From Picochlorum sp. 'celeri' (Eukaryota; Chlorophyta; Trebouxiophyceae), in NCBI GenBank assembly GCA_010909725.1, contig JAACMV010000020.1, forward strand, positions 62,001 to 126,000: a stretch of 64,000 bases of DNA, read 5' to 3'. The position numbers and the translations under genes were made by a program. The notes beneath the pieces are model-generated. The model had not been told where the DNA came from and made no database searches. It saw nothing but the letters and a program-made list of their open reading frames with translations. Below, piece by piece: positions 1 through 10,845 of this stretch (position 1 is its first letter; each line of letters opens with the position of its first letter).

Positions 1-1594
1 TGTAAGTTAATTTTGGGCAATGGATATACAGAGTGTGTTGCTTCATTAACGTTAGGGATCAACGATTGATCGATGATAAGTTTCTCGTCCGGGTAGATGG
101 GTAAGTTTTCCACTGCCCGCCTCCCTGCGGAAGGCAACTTCAGTTCCTCCTCGAATATGGTCTCCAACAAGTTTCTGCCGAATAATTCGTAGTCTTGAGT
201 CCTGGCGAGTTTCAATTGGTCACAAACCAGCTTCTTAATATCATCATCACTCATCTTTGCCAGATACTTCTTCATTTTATCTGTAGAACAGAGATCCTTG
301 GCGGAAGAAAATGAGGTCTCTTTCAAGTCCTCCCAAAAGGAGAAAAACAATCTTTCAATCTTTTGTGTGTACCCATAGAAAGACCTCATTGCTTGCTCAT
401 ACGATATTACCTCTCCAGTCAGATTGTCTACAGCAGCATCCAGGGAATCAAACAGAGATGATATGTATGCATGCAAGCATTCAGTCTCATTAGTTTTGAG
501 CATAGCTTTGCAACACTGCAACTTGGCCCTAAAATTGCAGCGAACTAAATAGGTGGCAAAAAATCTTCTAGTGGGCAGTTGAGATATGATATCCTTTAAG
601 AATACTAACGCTGCTTTCATGTAGCTCAAAGAGTGGGCACATGCCTCACCTTCAGACCTCTTGAATGACTCAATCACATCATCTACAAGCCATGGCAGGA
701 ATTTGGCTTCTATTGAATCGAAGACAGATGCTCCTGAATGTTGTTTCTTTATTTTGCTTTCTTTTTTCAGTAGATGTCTCCACTTTTTTGCCAATTCTGG
801 TCTGGTCTGAAGTTCAAGTTGCCTCCTTTCTTCTGGGAGTTGAGACCACATCGCCAAACTGCATATTTTCATCACGCAGGGCCGCACAATTGTATTCTCC
901 AAAGATTGAATGGCATTGGAAAGAAATTTCATCGCAAGTGTTGCTTCAATAATACTGAAGCGCCCTTCGTACAGAAAGCACAAAACTTGTTTGAAGAATT
1001 GCTCAAACATTCCTTCTGCATAGCTTGTCACCGGCTCCCATGCAGTGGGAAGGGCCTGATCAAACTTCTCGTTTAACATTAGCATCATCGACATCAGAAA
1101 AGATGACTTTTCTAACCCTTGATCAAAATAGGGGAGTAGAACGTCCTCAAGCAGTCCATGGAACTCCAAATTCTGAACAGTCTTCACAGACGGATAGACT
1201 TTGCCATCTCCCAGCATCTCTTTGTATATGTTATCTACGCTTTGCAGGCGAGACCATGGCTTCTCGTCCTTCATCCCTACATTTTCGCTCCCTGTGACTG
1301 GACTGACCTTGCTCCTCTTCCGTGTCTCTTTTCCAACTGCAGGCTCTGTTATATCATCAGCTACTCGCTTCTTTTTCAAACCATTCTGCATGATAATTTT
1401 CTGCGTCAGTCATGATCAATATAAACGATGCATCTTTTCAGACTCGGACATACCACTTCAACCTCCGACTGCAACGCTTCGGCCAGTCTGGCTACGAGTA
1501 TTTCCTTTTTTCCTTTGCTAGGCAATCCTAATTTTTGTAATCTATCTCGGAGCTCTGCAACCTTGAGGGTTCTGATATCTTCCTTTGCATCCAT
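1..1594 (-). CDS. AQR: Aquarius (intron-binding spliceosomal helicase), N-terminal part, with an added SAP domain; runs off the window
   Basis: Aquarius is an SF1 RNA helicase that binds the intron upstream of the branch point in the spliceosome. Exon 1 (1454-1594, 47 codons from the ATG) encodes a SAP-type helix-extension-helix (TLKVAELRDRLQKLGLPSKG). A 68-nt GTATGT...CAG intron (1386-1453) joins it in phase 0 to a second exon open to base 1. That exon holds Aquarius landmarks in order: KPWSRLQSVDNIYKEMLGDG, SLENTIVRPCVMKICSLAMW, ISQLPTRRFF, DDIKKLVCDQLKLA and NLPIYPDEKL. These belong to the helical N-terminal domain, so the helicase core lies outside the window. Aquarius proteins I know start near the first of these landmarks with no SAP domain, so the N-terminal addition is unusual. 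The identity is strong; the fusion depends on the splice call. Confidence 0.88.
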
Positions 1595-1927
1595 CGTACC
1601 ATAAACTAATCAACACCGCATGAGCGACCAGCCGTTTTCTCAGGCTTGTCAGAATGACAAGATCAGGAAATGTTACAGTAAGAATATATCATTTTAACAT
1701 CATTTGGTTCAGTTGATGATCTTCTCATATTCATGAACTCCAAACCAAATGGATATCTAATTAAAGAAGCATCCAAGTAATAATCCATATCGAATTCATT
1801 CTTTCTGCATTTGAATCATTCATTATCATTATTTCCATGTAGTTCTTCTGTGGCAGAAGTGCTGGAGCTGCACCATTCATCCCGCTGACTGATCAATGGA
1901 CCTAACAGACGAGTTCAAAAAGGAACG
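1595..1927. promoter_or_regulatory. Divergent promoter region between AQR and PIG-L
   Basis: A 333-bp AT-rich spacer separates the two divergent start codons. I see no conserved open frame or repeat. It presumably holds both promoters, but I can point to no TATA box with confidence. Confidence 0.4.
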
Positions 1928-2677
1928 ATGAAGGTTTTATTAGTCATAGCTCATCCCGATGATGAGTGTATGTTTTTCTGTCCTAGCCTATCAAGGTTAC
2001 AAAAGCGGGGTGGAGAGGTACACGTTCTGTGTTTAAGTTCAGGTAAGCAACAGGGCCGTTTGCATTCCGTACGCAAGTATACTTACGTAGGAATGAGGAA
2101 GAAAGCTGACATGACTTGCTCCATTCATGCAGGAGATTGTCACGGTCTAGGGCAGCGTAGAAAATGCGAGTTGTACATGAGTTGCAGTGTCTTGGGGATA
2201 CCTAGGAGGCATGTTCAGATCATAGAGGATGGTGGTCTACGTGACGGAATGGGGAATGTATGGGAGCAGGAGCGAGTAAAACAATATGTAGTCCAATGTA
2301 TGCGGGATATAAGACCAGATATTGTGCTATCGTTCGACACATATGGAGTTTCGGGGCATCTGAATCATAGTGGGACTGCAGCAGGAGTGTTATTAGCGTA
2401 TAGGACATGCTGTCAGCTGAAAGATTTGCAAGGAATGTCGTTATATATCTTGAAAAGTTCGAATATCGTCACGAAGTACTCCGGTATATTATCTTATGCT
2501 TTCATCAAAATGCTGTATAGGGCAAATGGATCATGCTTATTCCATAACTTTGATCTCAGGAGAGCATGGCAGGCCATGTCTTGCCACCAGACTCAGTGGA
2601 CTTGGTACCGACGATTCTTCATCCTATTTTCACAATACACATTTTTCAATCTTCTCTGCGACGTCCGATATATTTAA
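1928..2677 (+). CDS. PIGL: N-acetylglucosaminyl-phosphatidylinositol de-N-acetylase (PIG-L)
   Basis: PIG-L removes the acetyl group from GlcNAc-PI at the ER, the second step of GPI-anchor synthesis. The N-terminus has the metal-binding AHPDDE motif of the LmbE/PIG-L family, preceded by a short hydrophobic stretch (VLLVIAHPDDE). Next come GDCHGLGQRRKCEL and SCSVLGI, the region SFDTYGVSGHLNHSG with the second metal-ligand His, and the C-terminal block WTWYRRFFILFSQYTFFNLL. A GTAAGC...CAG intron at 2043-2132 is exactly 90 nt, so the frame stays open with or without splicing. Splicing gives the family-like SSGDCHGLG, and the retained form would insert 30 residues. The last 48 nt overlap the 3' end of the convergent P-loop kinase gene. 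Confidence 0.9.
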   Translation: MKVLLVIAHPDDECMFFCPSLSRLQKRGGEVHVLCLSSGKQQGRLHSVRKYTYVGMRKKADMTCSIHAGDCHGLGQRRKCELYMSCSVLGIPRRHVQIIEDGGLRDGMGNVWEQERVKQYVVQCMRDIRPDIVLSFDTYGVSGHLNHSGTAAGVLLAYRTCCQLKDLQGMSLYILKSSNIVTKYSGILSYAFIKMLYRANGSCLFHNFDLRRAWQAMSCHQTQWTWYRRFFILFSQYTFFNLLCDVRYI

Positions 2678-3220
2678 TACATATTGTTTTACTACATTGA
2701 CCTGTTCATCAGGGGACAGAGTCGTTGTATCCACCGAGAGAAACTCCAAACCTTCCTCTTGCAGATGCCACTGTTCCTTGCCCTGGTACTTGTGCACCAG
2801 CTCCTCGATGTCTTCCATACTTGCTGGTTTGTGACAAGTTTCTTTTGTGGCTTCTTGGCTCCGAACACGCAGTCTTTCAGCCCATAAGTCAATATTTGAT
2901 GACTTGCACTCCACAAGTACAATGAAACCATTGCTTTCCTCTGCGATGGCCTTCATTCGACAGTACAATGATTGTTTTGAAAGAGGACTGTCGACAATGA
3001 CGTTCATGCCCAAAGATGCTAATCTTTTGACACAGTTGACCATGATGTCGTAGCTGATATCGTTCAGTATCGAACCTGATACAATGTCTGACAGGGGCTG
3101 GAGCGCATTCCTTGCATCATCCTTGTCAACAACGGCGCTTCTCAGCTCTTTCGCGAGTGCATTGGCAAGATGACTCTTTCCAGATCCAGGATAACCTTTC
3201 ATTAGCACTATAAGTACCAT
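2630..3220 (-). CDS. P-loop NTPase, small-molecule or nucleic-acid kinase-like (AAA_33/zeta-type fold)
   Basis: This is a single-exon protein of 196 residues. A Walker A motif lies at the very N-terminus (GYPGSGKSHLANALA) and is followed by DKDDARNAL, as in kinases that phosphorylate small molecules or RNA ends. The segment MNVIVDSPLSKQSLYCRMKA fits the acceptor-binding region, and LRVRSQ gives a possible lid arginine. Plants carry many uncharacterised members of this fold and the substrate cannot be read from sequence. The ATG at 3220 directly precedes the hydrophobic beta strand of the P-loop, so the start is credible. Its 3' end overlaps PIG-L tail to tail. Confidence 0.7.
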   Translation of the reverse strand: MVLIVLMKGYPGSGKSHLANALAKELRSAVVDKDDARNALQPLSDIVSGSILNDISYDIMVNCVKRLASLGMNVIVDSPLSKQSLYCRMKAIAEESNGFIVLVECKSSNIDLWAERLRVRSQEATKETCHKPASMEDIEELVHKYQGKEQWHLQEEGLEFLSVDTTTLSPDEQVNVVKQYVLNISDVAEKIEKCVL

Positions 3221-3262
3221 ATTTATCTCTGAATATGTGTATACGGTATCCTATTGCGCACA

Positions 3263-3490
3263 ATGGTGAGCAGGAGTGCGAGGAGGAAGAAGGTCAAACG
3301 GGCGAAGAGACGTGCGGGAGAAGCGGTATGCGACGCTTGTCCTTCAACGTGGAGGGCGAAACTACAGATCCAAGGAAAGATAGAAAAAGTCTCGCTCACC
3401 AGAGCGATGAAAATATTGAAGGAGAAACGTAGGCAGCCCCCCACCGTTTTTCCTCGAAAAACTTTCAAAAATTTGAATTCAAATGGATGA
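3263..3490 (+). CDS. Possible small highly basic protein, unknown
   Basis: An ATG-initiated open frame of 75 codons fills the gap between the kinase start and the APC2 stop, opposite to both. It is very rich in Lys and Arg (SARRKKVKRAKRRAG near the N-terminus), with one CxxC-like pair (CDAC). Such composition suits a nucleolar or ribosomal role, but I recognise no family. It could be a chance frame in GC-richer DNA. Confidence 0.25.
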   Translation: MVSRSARRKKVKRAKRRAGEAVCDACPSTWRAKLQIQGKIEKVSLTRAMKILKEKRRQPPTVFPRKTFKNLNSNG

Positions 3491-3516
3491 ACGATTCGGA
3501 AAATTCAGAAATCGTA

Positions 3517-5737
3517 TTACTCATATATTTTAAAATTATTGCCGTCTAGTGCTATTTTCTCCCGGAGTAACAGCACGTTCATAAACTTACTCAAGTCCTC
3601 CAGGGACCTGTCATATGGTGGATCGGTGACAAACATCTTGAGCATATTGTGGATCCTTTCGAGAGGTAATGCATCGAAATTAGTGAGCATTCCCAGTATA
3701 AATGGCTCCAGGTAGTTCATGCTGGAGTCATTCTCGTCCGCTCCATCTTTATTTTCAATGTCAATAGTTGTAGCAGGTCTGGTTATTGTTTCATTCCTTG
3801 TCAGAAGTTTCTTCTCATCCATGGACAACACTCCCTCGTTCACCCAAAATATAACATTTGGCATCACAGAAGACTCTTCGACCTTCAGGTGATTGCATAC
3901 CTGGTCGACAGACAATGAATCAGTTGATTCAAATTGGAGAATAATGCTAGCTTGAATGGGCGTAACATGGTACTGCACTTCCTCTTCCCCTACTCTCAAA
4001 CTCAATGACACTTCTCCCAGACTCTTTTTCCACTTTAATTTTCTTGGAGCCTTTTGATGATGGTATCGTTCACCGAAAACCTTCAAGGTGTCTTGAACTG
4101 ATCTGGGCAATTCAAAATCAAGATCGCTTTCGCTGCAAGAAGGCCAGTACTGATCCGAAGTTACCAGCACTTTTAGTGCTTTCATTGGTATACCGCACGC
4201 ATTGTCTTCAAATCCCTGCTGTACGGTAGTATGCAGCCTCTTTGAATCATGCACATCTCTCATCATGATTTCTGCACTGTGTAAAGCTGAGTCGCCAAAT
4301 CTCACCTTGAGCAACTCAAGAGTCTTCAACTCTCTGGAACAGTCAAAATCAATCCTTCGAATTAGCCGCTCACCCAGCATGGAGCGGTAGGCTGACAAGA
4401 ACAATTCCTTTGTTCCATAAATATTTGTGAGCAACGATATTGTATCTTGAATGGATTGGTGCTGTGGTGCATTTTTAGGGGCAATCTCAAGCGGAGCCGC
4501 ATTCCAGTTACTAATTCCTTTGATTGCGGATTCGTCATCTTTATAAAAAGGACTTGATCCCACCTCTGCTGCTGATAGCAGAAAGGAATCATCACCATTT
4601 CCATCTGTCAGCAGGATGACAATATTCCTGATTGTGTCCTTCCTAGACCGGAGATAATGCTGAATGGGCTTGCTTATGACATCCAAAATATATCCAGATG
4701 GCTCTATATACTTCAAAACTTTGATCGTCGAAATATAATGCTTAATAATGTCCAAAGTACAAGCACCTGGGTGTAACAATCTGGACTGGATAGCATCGCT
4801 GAACTTCTTAATCAAGACCCCATATTCCCTGGTGCGTGTAATGCACTGCTTCAAATCGCCTAATGCTGGCAAACTCTCGGGATATTCGGTCACAAGATCG
4901 AACAGGCAATCAATCATCTGCTCTTGTACCACCTCAAACACAGGGCTTCCAAGTTGTCTCACCCAATCATCCCTGCCTAATCCCTGTTTTCATCCGTTGG
5001 AGATTAACACGTCAGAATTTTAGAATAGTCATGATTTTTCACTGCATACGCACCGTTGTCTCAAAATATTTCTCCAGGGTATTGTTCATGTACGCATGAA
5101 CGTCTTGCAGGATGGATTGACCAGGCTCCTGGATAATCTCCTTGCTTTTCAAAAACAGATGCTTCCTCAATGCAGTATATGATACCATGTTGAGCAAACT
5201 ATTCAGCCCAAGGGCTCGAATTCGTGACGAAATATCAACTACGCTTGATAAAGAGCTGAGGGAGCCCTGCCCAACTTCTTCTAAAGTAAGCTCGTGCAAC
5301 CTCGAAAGGCTTTCTGCATGTGTAGTGTTGCGTGTGAGATATTAGCAAATAGTGATGGAGATTCCCACCAACTTGGACAGGAATGTTCCAGTACCCTCGA
5401 AGAAGCTTCAACGACCCACTCAGACAAACAGCCACGAGGCATAGAATGCTCAAGAGGACTTAAGTGTGATCTTACCTAGAAAGCATCTATTTGTAGATAA
5501 TTCTGCTGCTATCATGGCCCTTGACATCGACATTACATGACTAGATGCCGGACCAAGGGACGGTTTGGCATCCTGAAGTCTACAGGCCAAGAGGCTTGAC
5601 CACTGATCCATAGCCAACATCACGCTGTCCAATGGATCTCTATCATAATTCTTCGTTACGTCCACTGCATCGAATACGTCACGCTTTGCAGTCCTCAGGC
5701 TCTCAACGACTCGAGCACTGCTCTCGCGAGCAAAACC
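3517..5737 (-). CDS. APC2: Anaphase-promoting complex subunit 2 (cullin-like), 5' exon not resolved
   Basis: APC2 is the cullin scaffold that, with the RING subunit APC11, forms the catalytic core of the APC/C ubiquitin ligase. Three coding exons are visible. Exon 5476-5737 joins 5054-5313 across a 162-nt intron (5314-5475), and then the long exon 3517-4983 across a 70-nt intron (4984-5053). The long exon carries cullin-homology motifs: LTNIYGTKELFLSAYRSMLG, ERLIRRIDFD, ELKTLELLKVRFGDSALHSA, FELPRSVQDTL, then LKWKKSLGEVSL. It ends in the winged-helix APC2 domain (MLTNFDALPLERIHNMLKMF). The most upstream exon begins at a TAG acceptor with an in-frame stop just before it, so at least one further 5' exon with the start codon must lie near 5740-5880. 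I could not place it. Confidence 0.88.
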
Positions 5738-5882
5738 CTAGTGGATAAACATAGTGCTACAGTCTTCTCATGGATGAGTCAAAGAATTGCTATAGAAAAA
5801 TTCATAGAATACTCTGTTCTTTTAATCTGGCTGTACCCGTTAACCATTGTCCAGTAGTAGTACTGGACTAGTCTCGACTTTC

Positions 5883-5940
5883 AGATCTCAGATCTGAGAT
5901 CTAGATTTAAATCAAATTTGATGAGATCTCACACGTGAGA
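5883..5940. promoter_or_regulatory. Tandem palindromes with a G-box in the APC2/METTL divergent promoter
   Basis: A 20-nt perfect palindrome, AGATCTCAGATCTGAGATCT (5883-5902), is followed by GATTTAAATC, ATCAAATTTGAT (5911-5922), GAGATCTC (5923-5930) and the stem TCTCAC-AC-GTGAGA (5927-5940). The last contains the plant-type G-box CACGTG (5932-5937). This is a dense array of dyads between two divergent genes and could bind dimeric regulators of the bZIP or bHLH type. Function is inferred from symmetry and position only. Confidence 0.45.
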
Positions 5941-6085
5941 GCCCTATATATATACAGGCAAAAATTTTTTTTTTGTATACATGAGCTTATTACGTAATTA
6001 GACAACTGTAGAATATACATTTATTGTGTTCGCTCTCATCATCCAGAACAGCTAAAAAGTATGCAACCTGCTGTCCCGCGTGTGC

Positions 6086-6862
6086 ATGGGTTCAGAGTTC
6101 ATGACTGATTTTTCACTCGAGTTTGAGCGTTGGACTGATGGGGAAAGAGAGCTTAAATACTTGACTCATCTGGATAGGTGGGAGGTGCACTCGGCAGAGT
6201 CAATAGTTGTTCGGCTATACGATTTGCAACTGACCGTGGAGCAAAAGCCCAGGGACTTGTCACACGATAAGCTCGGAGTTGGAGCATGTGTTTGGGATGG
6301 AGCAATCATACTCTCCGCCTACTTGGCATCTCAGCCTCGACATCGATACATTGGATGCAAGGCAATCGAACTGGGCGCAGGAGTCGGACTTGTATCTTTA
6401 GTTTTGGGCAAGATGGGTGGACACGTGCATGCAACGGAGCTTGAGAAACTTGTTCCCCTGTTACGTACGAATGTTGAGAAAAACGGCTTGGATAGAGTAG
6501 TGCCGGAAAAGGGTCATGTAGACGTGTCGCCATTAGAATGGGGCTCTGCAGATGGAATGAAACGTGCACTGGACCTGTGCCATGACGGATACCCTGATTT
6601 GGTTTTGGCTTCTGATTGCTGTTACATTGATGGCGAGGGTCCCTCGCCAAATACCGTCGAGTTTGTTAGACTATGCAGAGCATTATGTTCTGAAAAGACA
6701 AGACTCTTGATCAGTTTAGAAAGGCGCTCCTCAGAAGTGAGAGATATTTTCATCGAGCAAGTTTTAAAACAATTCAAGACAGTGAAGCGCATTAACCTGT
6801 CAAAGCTACCAAAGAGTCTCAATATCGATCACTGTGATCTGTGGGATATTTCGGTCTCTTGA
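6086..6862 (+). CDS. METTL21-type protein lysine methyltransferase (class I SAM-dependent)
   Basis: This single-exon protein belongs to the seven-beta-strand methyltransferase family 16, whose members methylate lysines of chaperones, eEF1A, eEF2 or calmodulin. It shows the pre-motif GACVWDGAIILSAYL, the SAM-binding motif I IELGAGVGLVSLVLGKMGG, an acidic residue ending the second strand (ATELE), and the DLVLASDCCYIDGEGPS block that corresponds to the family's DxxY region. The start is taken as the ATG at 6086; a second ATG at 6101 is also possible. It ends 41 bp from the convergent TMX2 gene. The substrate is not predictable. Confidence 0.78.
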   Translation: MGSEFMTDFSLEFERWTDGERELKYLTHLDRWEVHSAESIVVRLYDLQLTVEQKPRDLSHDKLGVGACVWDGAIILSAYLASQPRHRYIGCKAIELGAGVGLVSLVLGKMGGHVHATELEKLVPLLRTNVEKNGLDRVVPEKGHVDVSPLEWGSADGMKRALDLCHDGYPDLVLASDCCYIDGEGPSPNTVEFVRLCRALCSEKTRLLISLERRSSEVRDIFIEQVLKQFKTVKRINLSKLPKSLNIDHCDLWDISVS

Positions 6863-6903
6863 AGACATCTCTATGCGAGATATCATGCTGCCCTTAGCAT
6901 TGG

Positions 6904-7724
6904 TTATTGCATGCCAAATGCAGCAAGGATATCATGCTTTCTAAATTTGCCCCCATAGACTCTCTTGCCATCATCAGAAATCTGAGGGATTCGGCCAGTT
7001 TCCTTTCCCCGCTCGAATCTAATCAAGGTTGGCAATTGATCTGATATGCCGGTCAAATGTATTTTGTAACGCTTTCCTACTGAGGGCCATCTAGAAACAT
7101 CGATTTTTCCAAAGTGAACCCTGTCAGACGAATATTGGTTGCTGATATCTGCGATGACGGGCTCAAGGATGAGGCACTGAGGAGACCACGGCGCGAAAAA
7201 TTCGATGATCCAAGTGATGGATTCGTCGGTTTGGTTCTCGACTACATCTGTAAGGGTCTCAGGTGTAAACTCTGTCATCTTTGACTTCCCTGTGAAGAAT
7301 GGCTGTGGAAAAGTCATTGCTATACCTAGGTAGCCAAAAATATAAATGAGAGACCACCTATAGTCCATATACCATGTTAATAAGGCAATCACGCTTTTAC
7401 AAAAGAAAAAGACGTCCGCAAAATACCCATCCAAACTCTGTCTTCTGAAAAACTTGAGAGACAAAGCGATGCCCAAGAGCGACAGAGATTGTCTTTCCTG
7501 CGTGAACAAATGTTTGTTCAATCAATGCATATGCATCGTGATGTTAAGCGTAAAACCAATTCAGAATGGCAAAGTACCATTTTAAACAGCTCAAGTTCGC
7601 CACCAAGCTTTGAGCGAGAGAAATCATTTTGCGCGAGGAAATACTTTCTAATGAACTGATAAGACAATATAATAATGATATTTGAGATATAGTATCCCTG
7701 AAGGAAGCGATTATATGCAGCCAT
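6904..7724 (-). CDS. TMX2: Thioredoxin-related transmembrane protein 2 (TMX2-like)
   Basis: This is an ER-membrane thioredoxin-fold protein of the PDI superfamily. Exon 1 (7578-7724) encodes a hydrophobic N-terminal segment (NIIIILSYQF); an 80-nt GTACTT...CAG intron (7498-7577) leads to exon 2. Further membrane segments follow (DVFFFCKSVIALLTWYMDY and WSLIYIFGYLGIAM), then the TMX2-like MTFPQPFFTG and the thioredoxin domain with IIEFFAPWSPQC. Where classical family members have CxxC this one has SPQC, so the N-terminal cysteine of the active site is absent. TMX2 proteins are known to lack a canonical CxxC, so this fits the family and argues for a structural or regulatory role over oxidoreductase activity. 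Confidence 0.85.
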
Positions 7725-7964
7725 GTCAACGAGTGCACAAGAACATGACCTTTCCTTGGTATGGGCAGGACAGAAGCGGCGGCGTATATTATACTATATT
7801 ATATTAATTTCCAGCATTACACCCTTATTTGATGATATAAAAGCGAACCAAGGTCATGCTCGATTGCTATCGAATCCCAACATCACGATTCCTTCGAAGG
7901 AACTCGAATTCGAGTTCAGACCAATTGATCACCATGCATGGCCATGATCATCGAACGAAAACAA

Positions 7965-10677
7965 TCAGGCTTTTCTCGGTTTCTTAGTTGTTTTGGAAGA
8001 TCCCTTCTTTCCAGGCTTCTTCTTTTCGTTGATTGACAATGAGACTGCGACGTTCTTGTTCTGGATGTTGCTGAACTTCTGCTGCACGTCTCCTGGTTGC
8101 AGTTCCTCTGCTTCTTCTTCCTCGCCAACATCATTTACTCCTTCGTCACCAAAAGCATCTTCGATATCTCTCTTTTTTGATTCTTTCTTCAAGTTCTTTA
8201 CAATATTTCCAGTTTTGCTTTTAAGCTTTTGCTGGTTGAAGGCCTTGGTAAATGCTGTCTTCACAGCCGTGGCAACTTCTTTGTACTCATCTCTTCCCCA
8301 AGGACCCTTCGTCTTAAACTTACCAATTTCAAGCAAGGTATCTACATCTTCACGATGAAGTGCATAATCGTTCATCAGTCCCAATGCAATCGGGATCCCT
8401 TCCTTTCCATGCAGTCGCAGAGGCTGAACAATAGCTTTCTTCAAAGGGGACCAATATTCCAGACGGAGAGATGTTCTATTCGCGCAAAAGTGAGCTGATG
8501 ATATCATAGCAGTATGAATTTCTCCTAAGAGCCGTTTGTGTTTGGAATGGCTCGAGTTTTGGCCAAGCCATGATGTGAAGCGTGGGAAGTTTGGCTCATT
8601 GGGATACAATCCGAAAATCTGCCGCGGCCCTCTAGCATAGGAGGCTGGGTTGACTGTACCAAGAGCAGATGCAAAAGGCATAAGAGACCAGTTTTGATAT
8701 TGTCGGACTGATCTAGACACAAGATCACCTCCAGAAAATTCCTCTGCAGCCTTGGCAAGGACCGCCATAACATTTAATTCAGATGCAGCAATCTTAGGCC
8801 TATGGTTGAGATAATTCTCCTGGACAAGTAACGGAACAAGGTCTGAATCTTGAAATACAAGCTCTATTTGGTCAGAGAACGACAAAGAGCTGGATGCATC
8901 CATATCAAGGAGACGTCTGGCAGCCTCAAACGGACTCATCTCAACATCTTTCGAGGCATCATTTGATAAGTCAGTGTAAGACAAATGATCGGTGCGCCTT
9001 CGAATCATCTGAAGTCTACCCAAAATTGCTCGAATATCACCTCCATTTGCATTTTGTATCACAGCATGCATGGTAGCCTCATTCATGTGCAGGCCTTCCT
9101 TCTGACAAATCATGGAGATCCTCTTTTGTATCTGCTGAAGAGTTGGCTTTCGAAAATCTAGCTCCATACAGTGATTTCTTAACGATTTTAGTTTCATGGA
9201 ATATTTATCATTGCATACAGCAATTATAGGGACCTTTGACTTTGCAATCGTTCTGATCAAGTCCGAAACTCCACCTCTATCACCAGCAGACATTCCATCC
9301 ACCTCATCCATGATGAGGCATAACTGCGTTCGGCAAGGCATGATTATGTCAGACATAATTTATAAAGATCAGCATATAGCAGTTACGTACTCTTTTTCCT
9401 TGACTCGCCTGAAGATTTAGCGACGAATTTGTTGACATTTCTCGAACAATATTTGATAGTTTCCCACCTATGCCTTTCAGGACTGAGGAATCCGATTTCG
9501 ATCTTGTATCACTAGCATTAACTTCGATCGGCTCATATCCACATTCCTTTGCAATTATCAAGGCAGCAGAAGTCTTTCCGATGCCTGGGGAGCCTGAAAG
9601 TAGTACACATTTCTTGTGCTCCATAACCTTTCCTTTCCTCATGGAATTGGCCTTTCGCCCATGTAAATGCACATCTTCCCACTGTTTCAGCCAGCTCTTC
9701 AAGTCTGATATCAGAGCATTGTTACCAACAAGTTCGGAGGAACTCTTGGGCTTCCACTTATCAACCCAAAGCAGTTCTGAGCCATCTGATTTGACCCTAG
9801 ATGAATTTTCCACAATAGAGCCAGCAGCCTTTCCCTTGTCGTAAATTTCACCAATACCAGCTTTTTTACCTGTTTCAGCAGACTGCTTGGCAGGAATAGA
9901 AGCGATTACAAGTGAAATGAGGCCATCCTCATCAATTAGCTTCACACCCTTTGCCTTTGCTGTTTCAACTTTAGACTTTCCACTGTGCTCACCGACAATC
10001 AGGAAAGAAGTTTTCCCACTCACAGAAGATAATACTCGACCTCCATGTGTGCGAATATATTCTTCCATCTCAGGACGAAGCATCGAGTCCAGCACTCCAG
10101 TGATGACAAAGGACTTGCCTGATAGAGCATCAGGGTGACCAATAGGTGCTTTATCCTTGGTCCCACGCATTTTCGGCTCATCTGGAGCCCTCCCTATGTA
10201 GCTAGCCTCAGATAGAAGAGTCATCTTTAGGTCTTTCGCATTTTCTGGGAGCAACTTTACAGCCTCATCGACAGCTGCAACTGCCTCCTTGGCATAAGGC
10301 CACCCTTCTCCGAAATTCTGCTTCAAAACAGGACCCTTCTGCTCCTTAATTTTCTCAAGTGACATTTGATCATCTGTTTTCGATGCTTTACTCTTTTGAG
10401 CAATGGCAGCGTCCACGTCCTCTTTAGGTACACCAGTATCGTCACCAGCGCCTGTGAGATCAAAAATTTCTGGAGCATCAGAGGAATTGGCGTTGTTATC
10501 TGTATAACAGAGAATGCTTTTTTAATAGAATCCCATCAAGCAAATCCATACAATGATGATGCACCCATGGCGTTGGCAGTGTGTTTGTGACATCATTTCA
10601 AAATCATCCCACGTACCACTATTGCTCCTGGTCCCTCCAGTTCCTGGCTTACCCGCTAAGAATTTTCTAATGTCCAT
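7965..10677 (-). CDS. RFC1: Replication factor C large subunit
   Basis: RFC1 is the large subunit of the clamp loader that opens PCNA at primer-template junctions. The start MDIRKFLAGKPG matches the classic RFC1 N-terminus. Introns at 10500-10616 and 9324-9390 both begin GTACGT and end CAG. The first (about 117 nt) restores DNNANSSDAPEIF, and the second joins SQGKR to LCLIMDEVDGMSAGDRGG. Domains in order: a BRCT domain (SGKSFVITGVLDSMLRPEME), the Walker A motif LLSGSPGIGKTSAALIIAKE, a Walker B-like LIMDEVDG, sensor 1 in IIAVCNDKYS, and the RFC1 C-terminal domain with SLMPFASALGTVNPASYARG. A lysine-rich tail (KKKPGKKGSSKTTKKPRKA) resembles the nuclear-localisation end of other RFC1 proteins. 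It is complete and uninterrupted. Confidence 0.95.
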
Positions 10678-10845
10678 TTTGCGCAATTATTATATAATGG
10701 GCGATGCAGTGCTCTAGAAGCCTTGCTAGCGGAAATAATAATAATACCGGAAACGTGCCCTATCGCGATGGGATCCGATTGATCGGAGTACCCAATGGGA
10801 GATCGATCTCTAGAAGTTTGTTTTGCGTAGGATGTCTTGGATGCC

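Noticed and set aside
665..1521. Several + strand frames of 85-106 codons
   Set aside because: They lie antisense to the continuous Aquarius exon, which has family motifs; the + frames do not.
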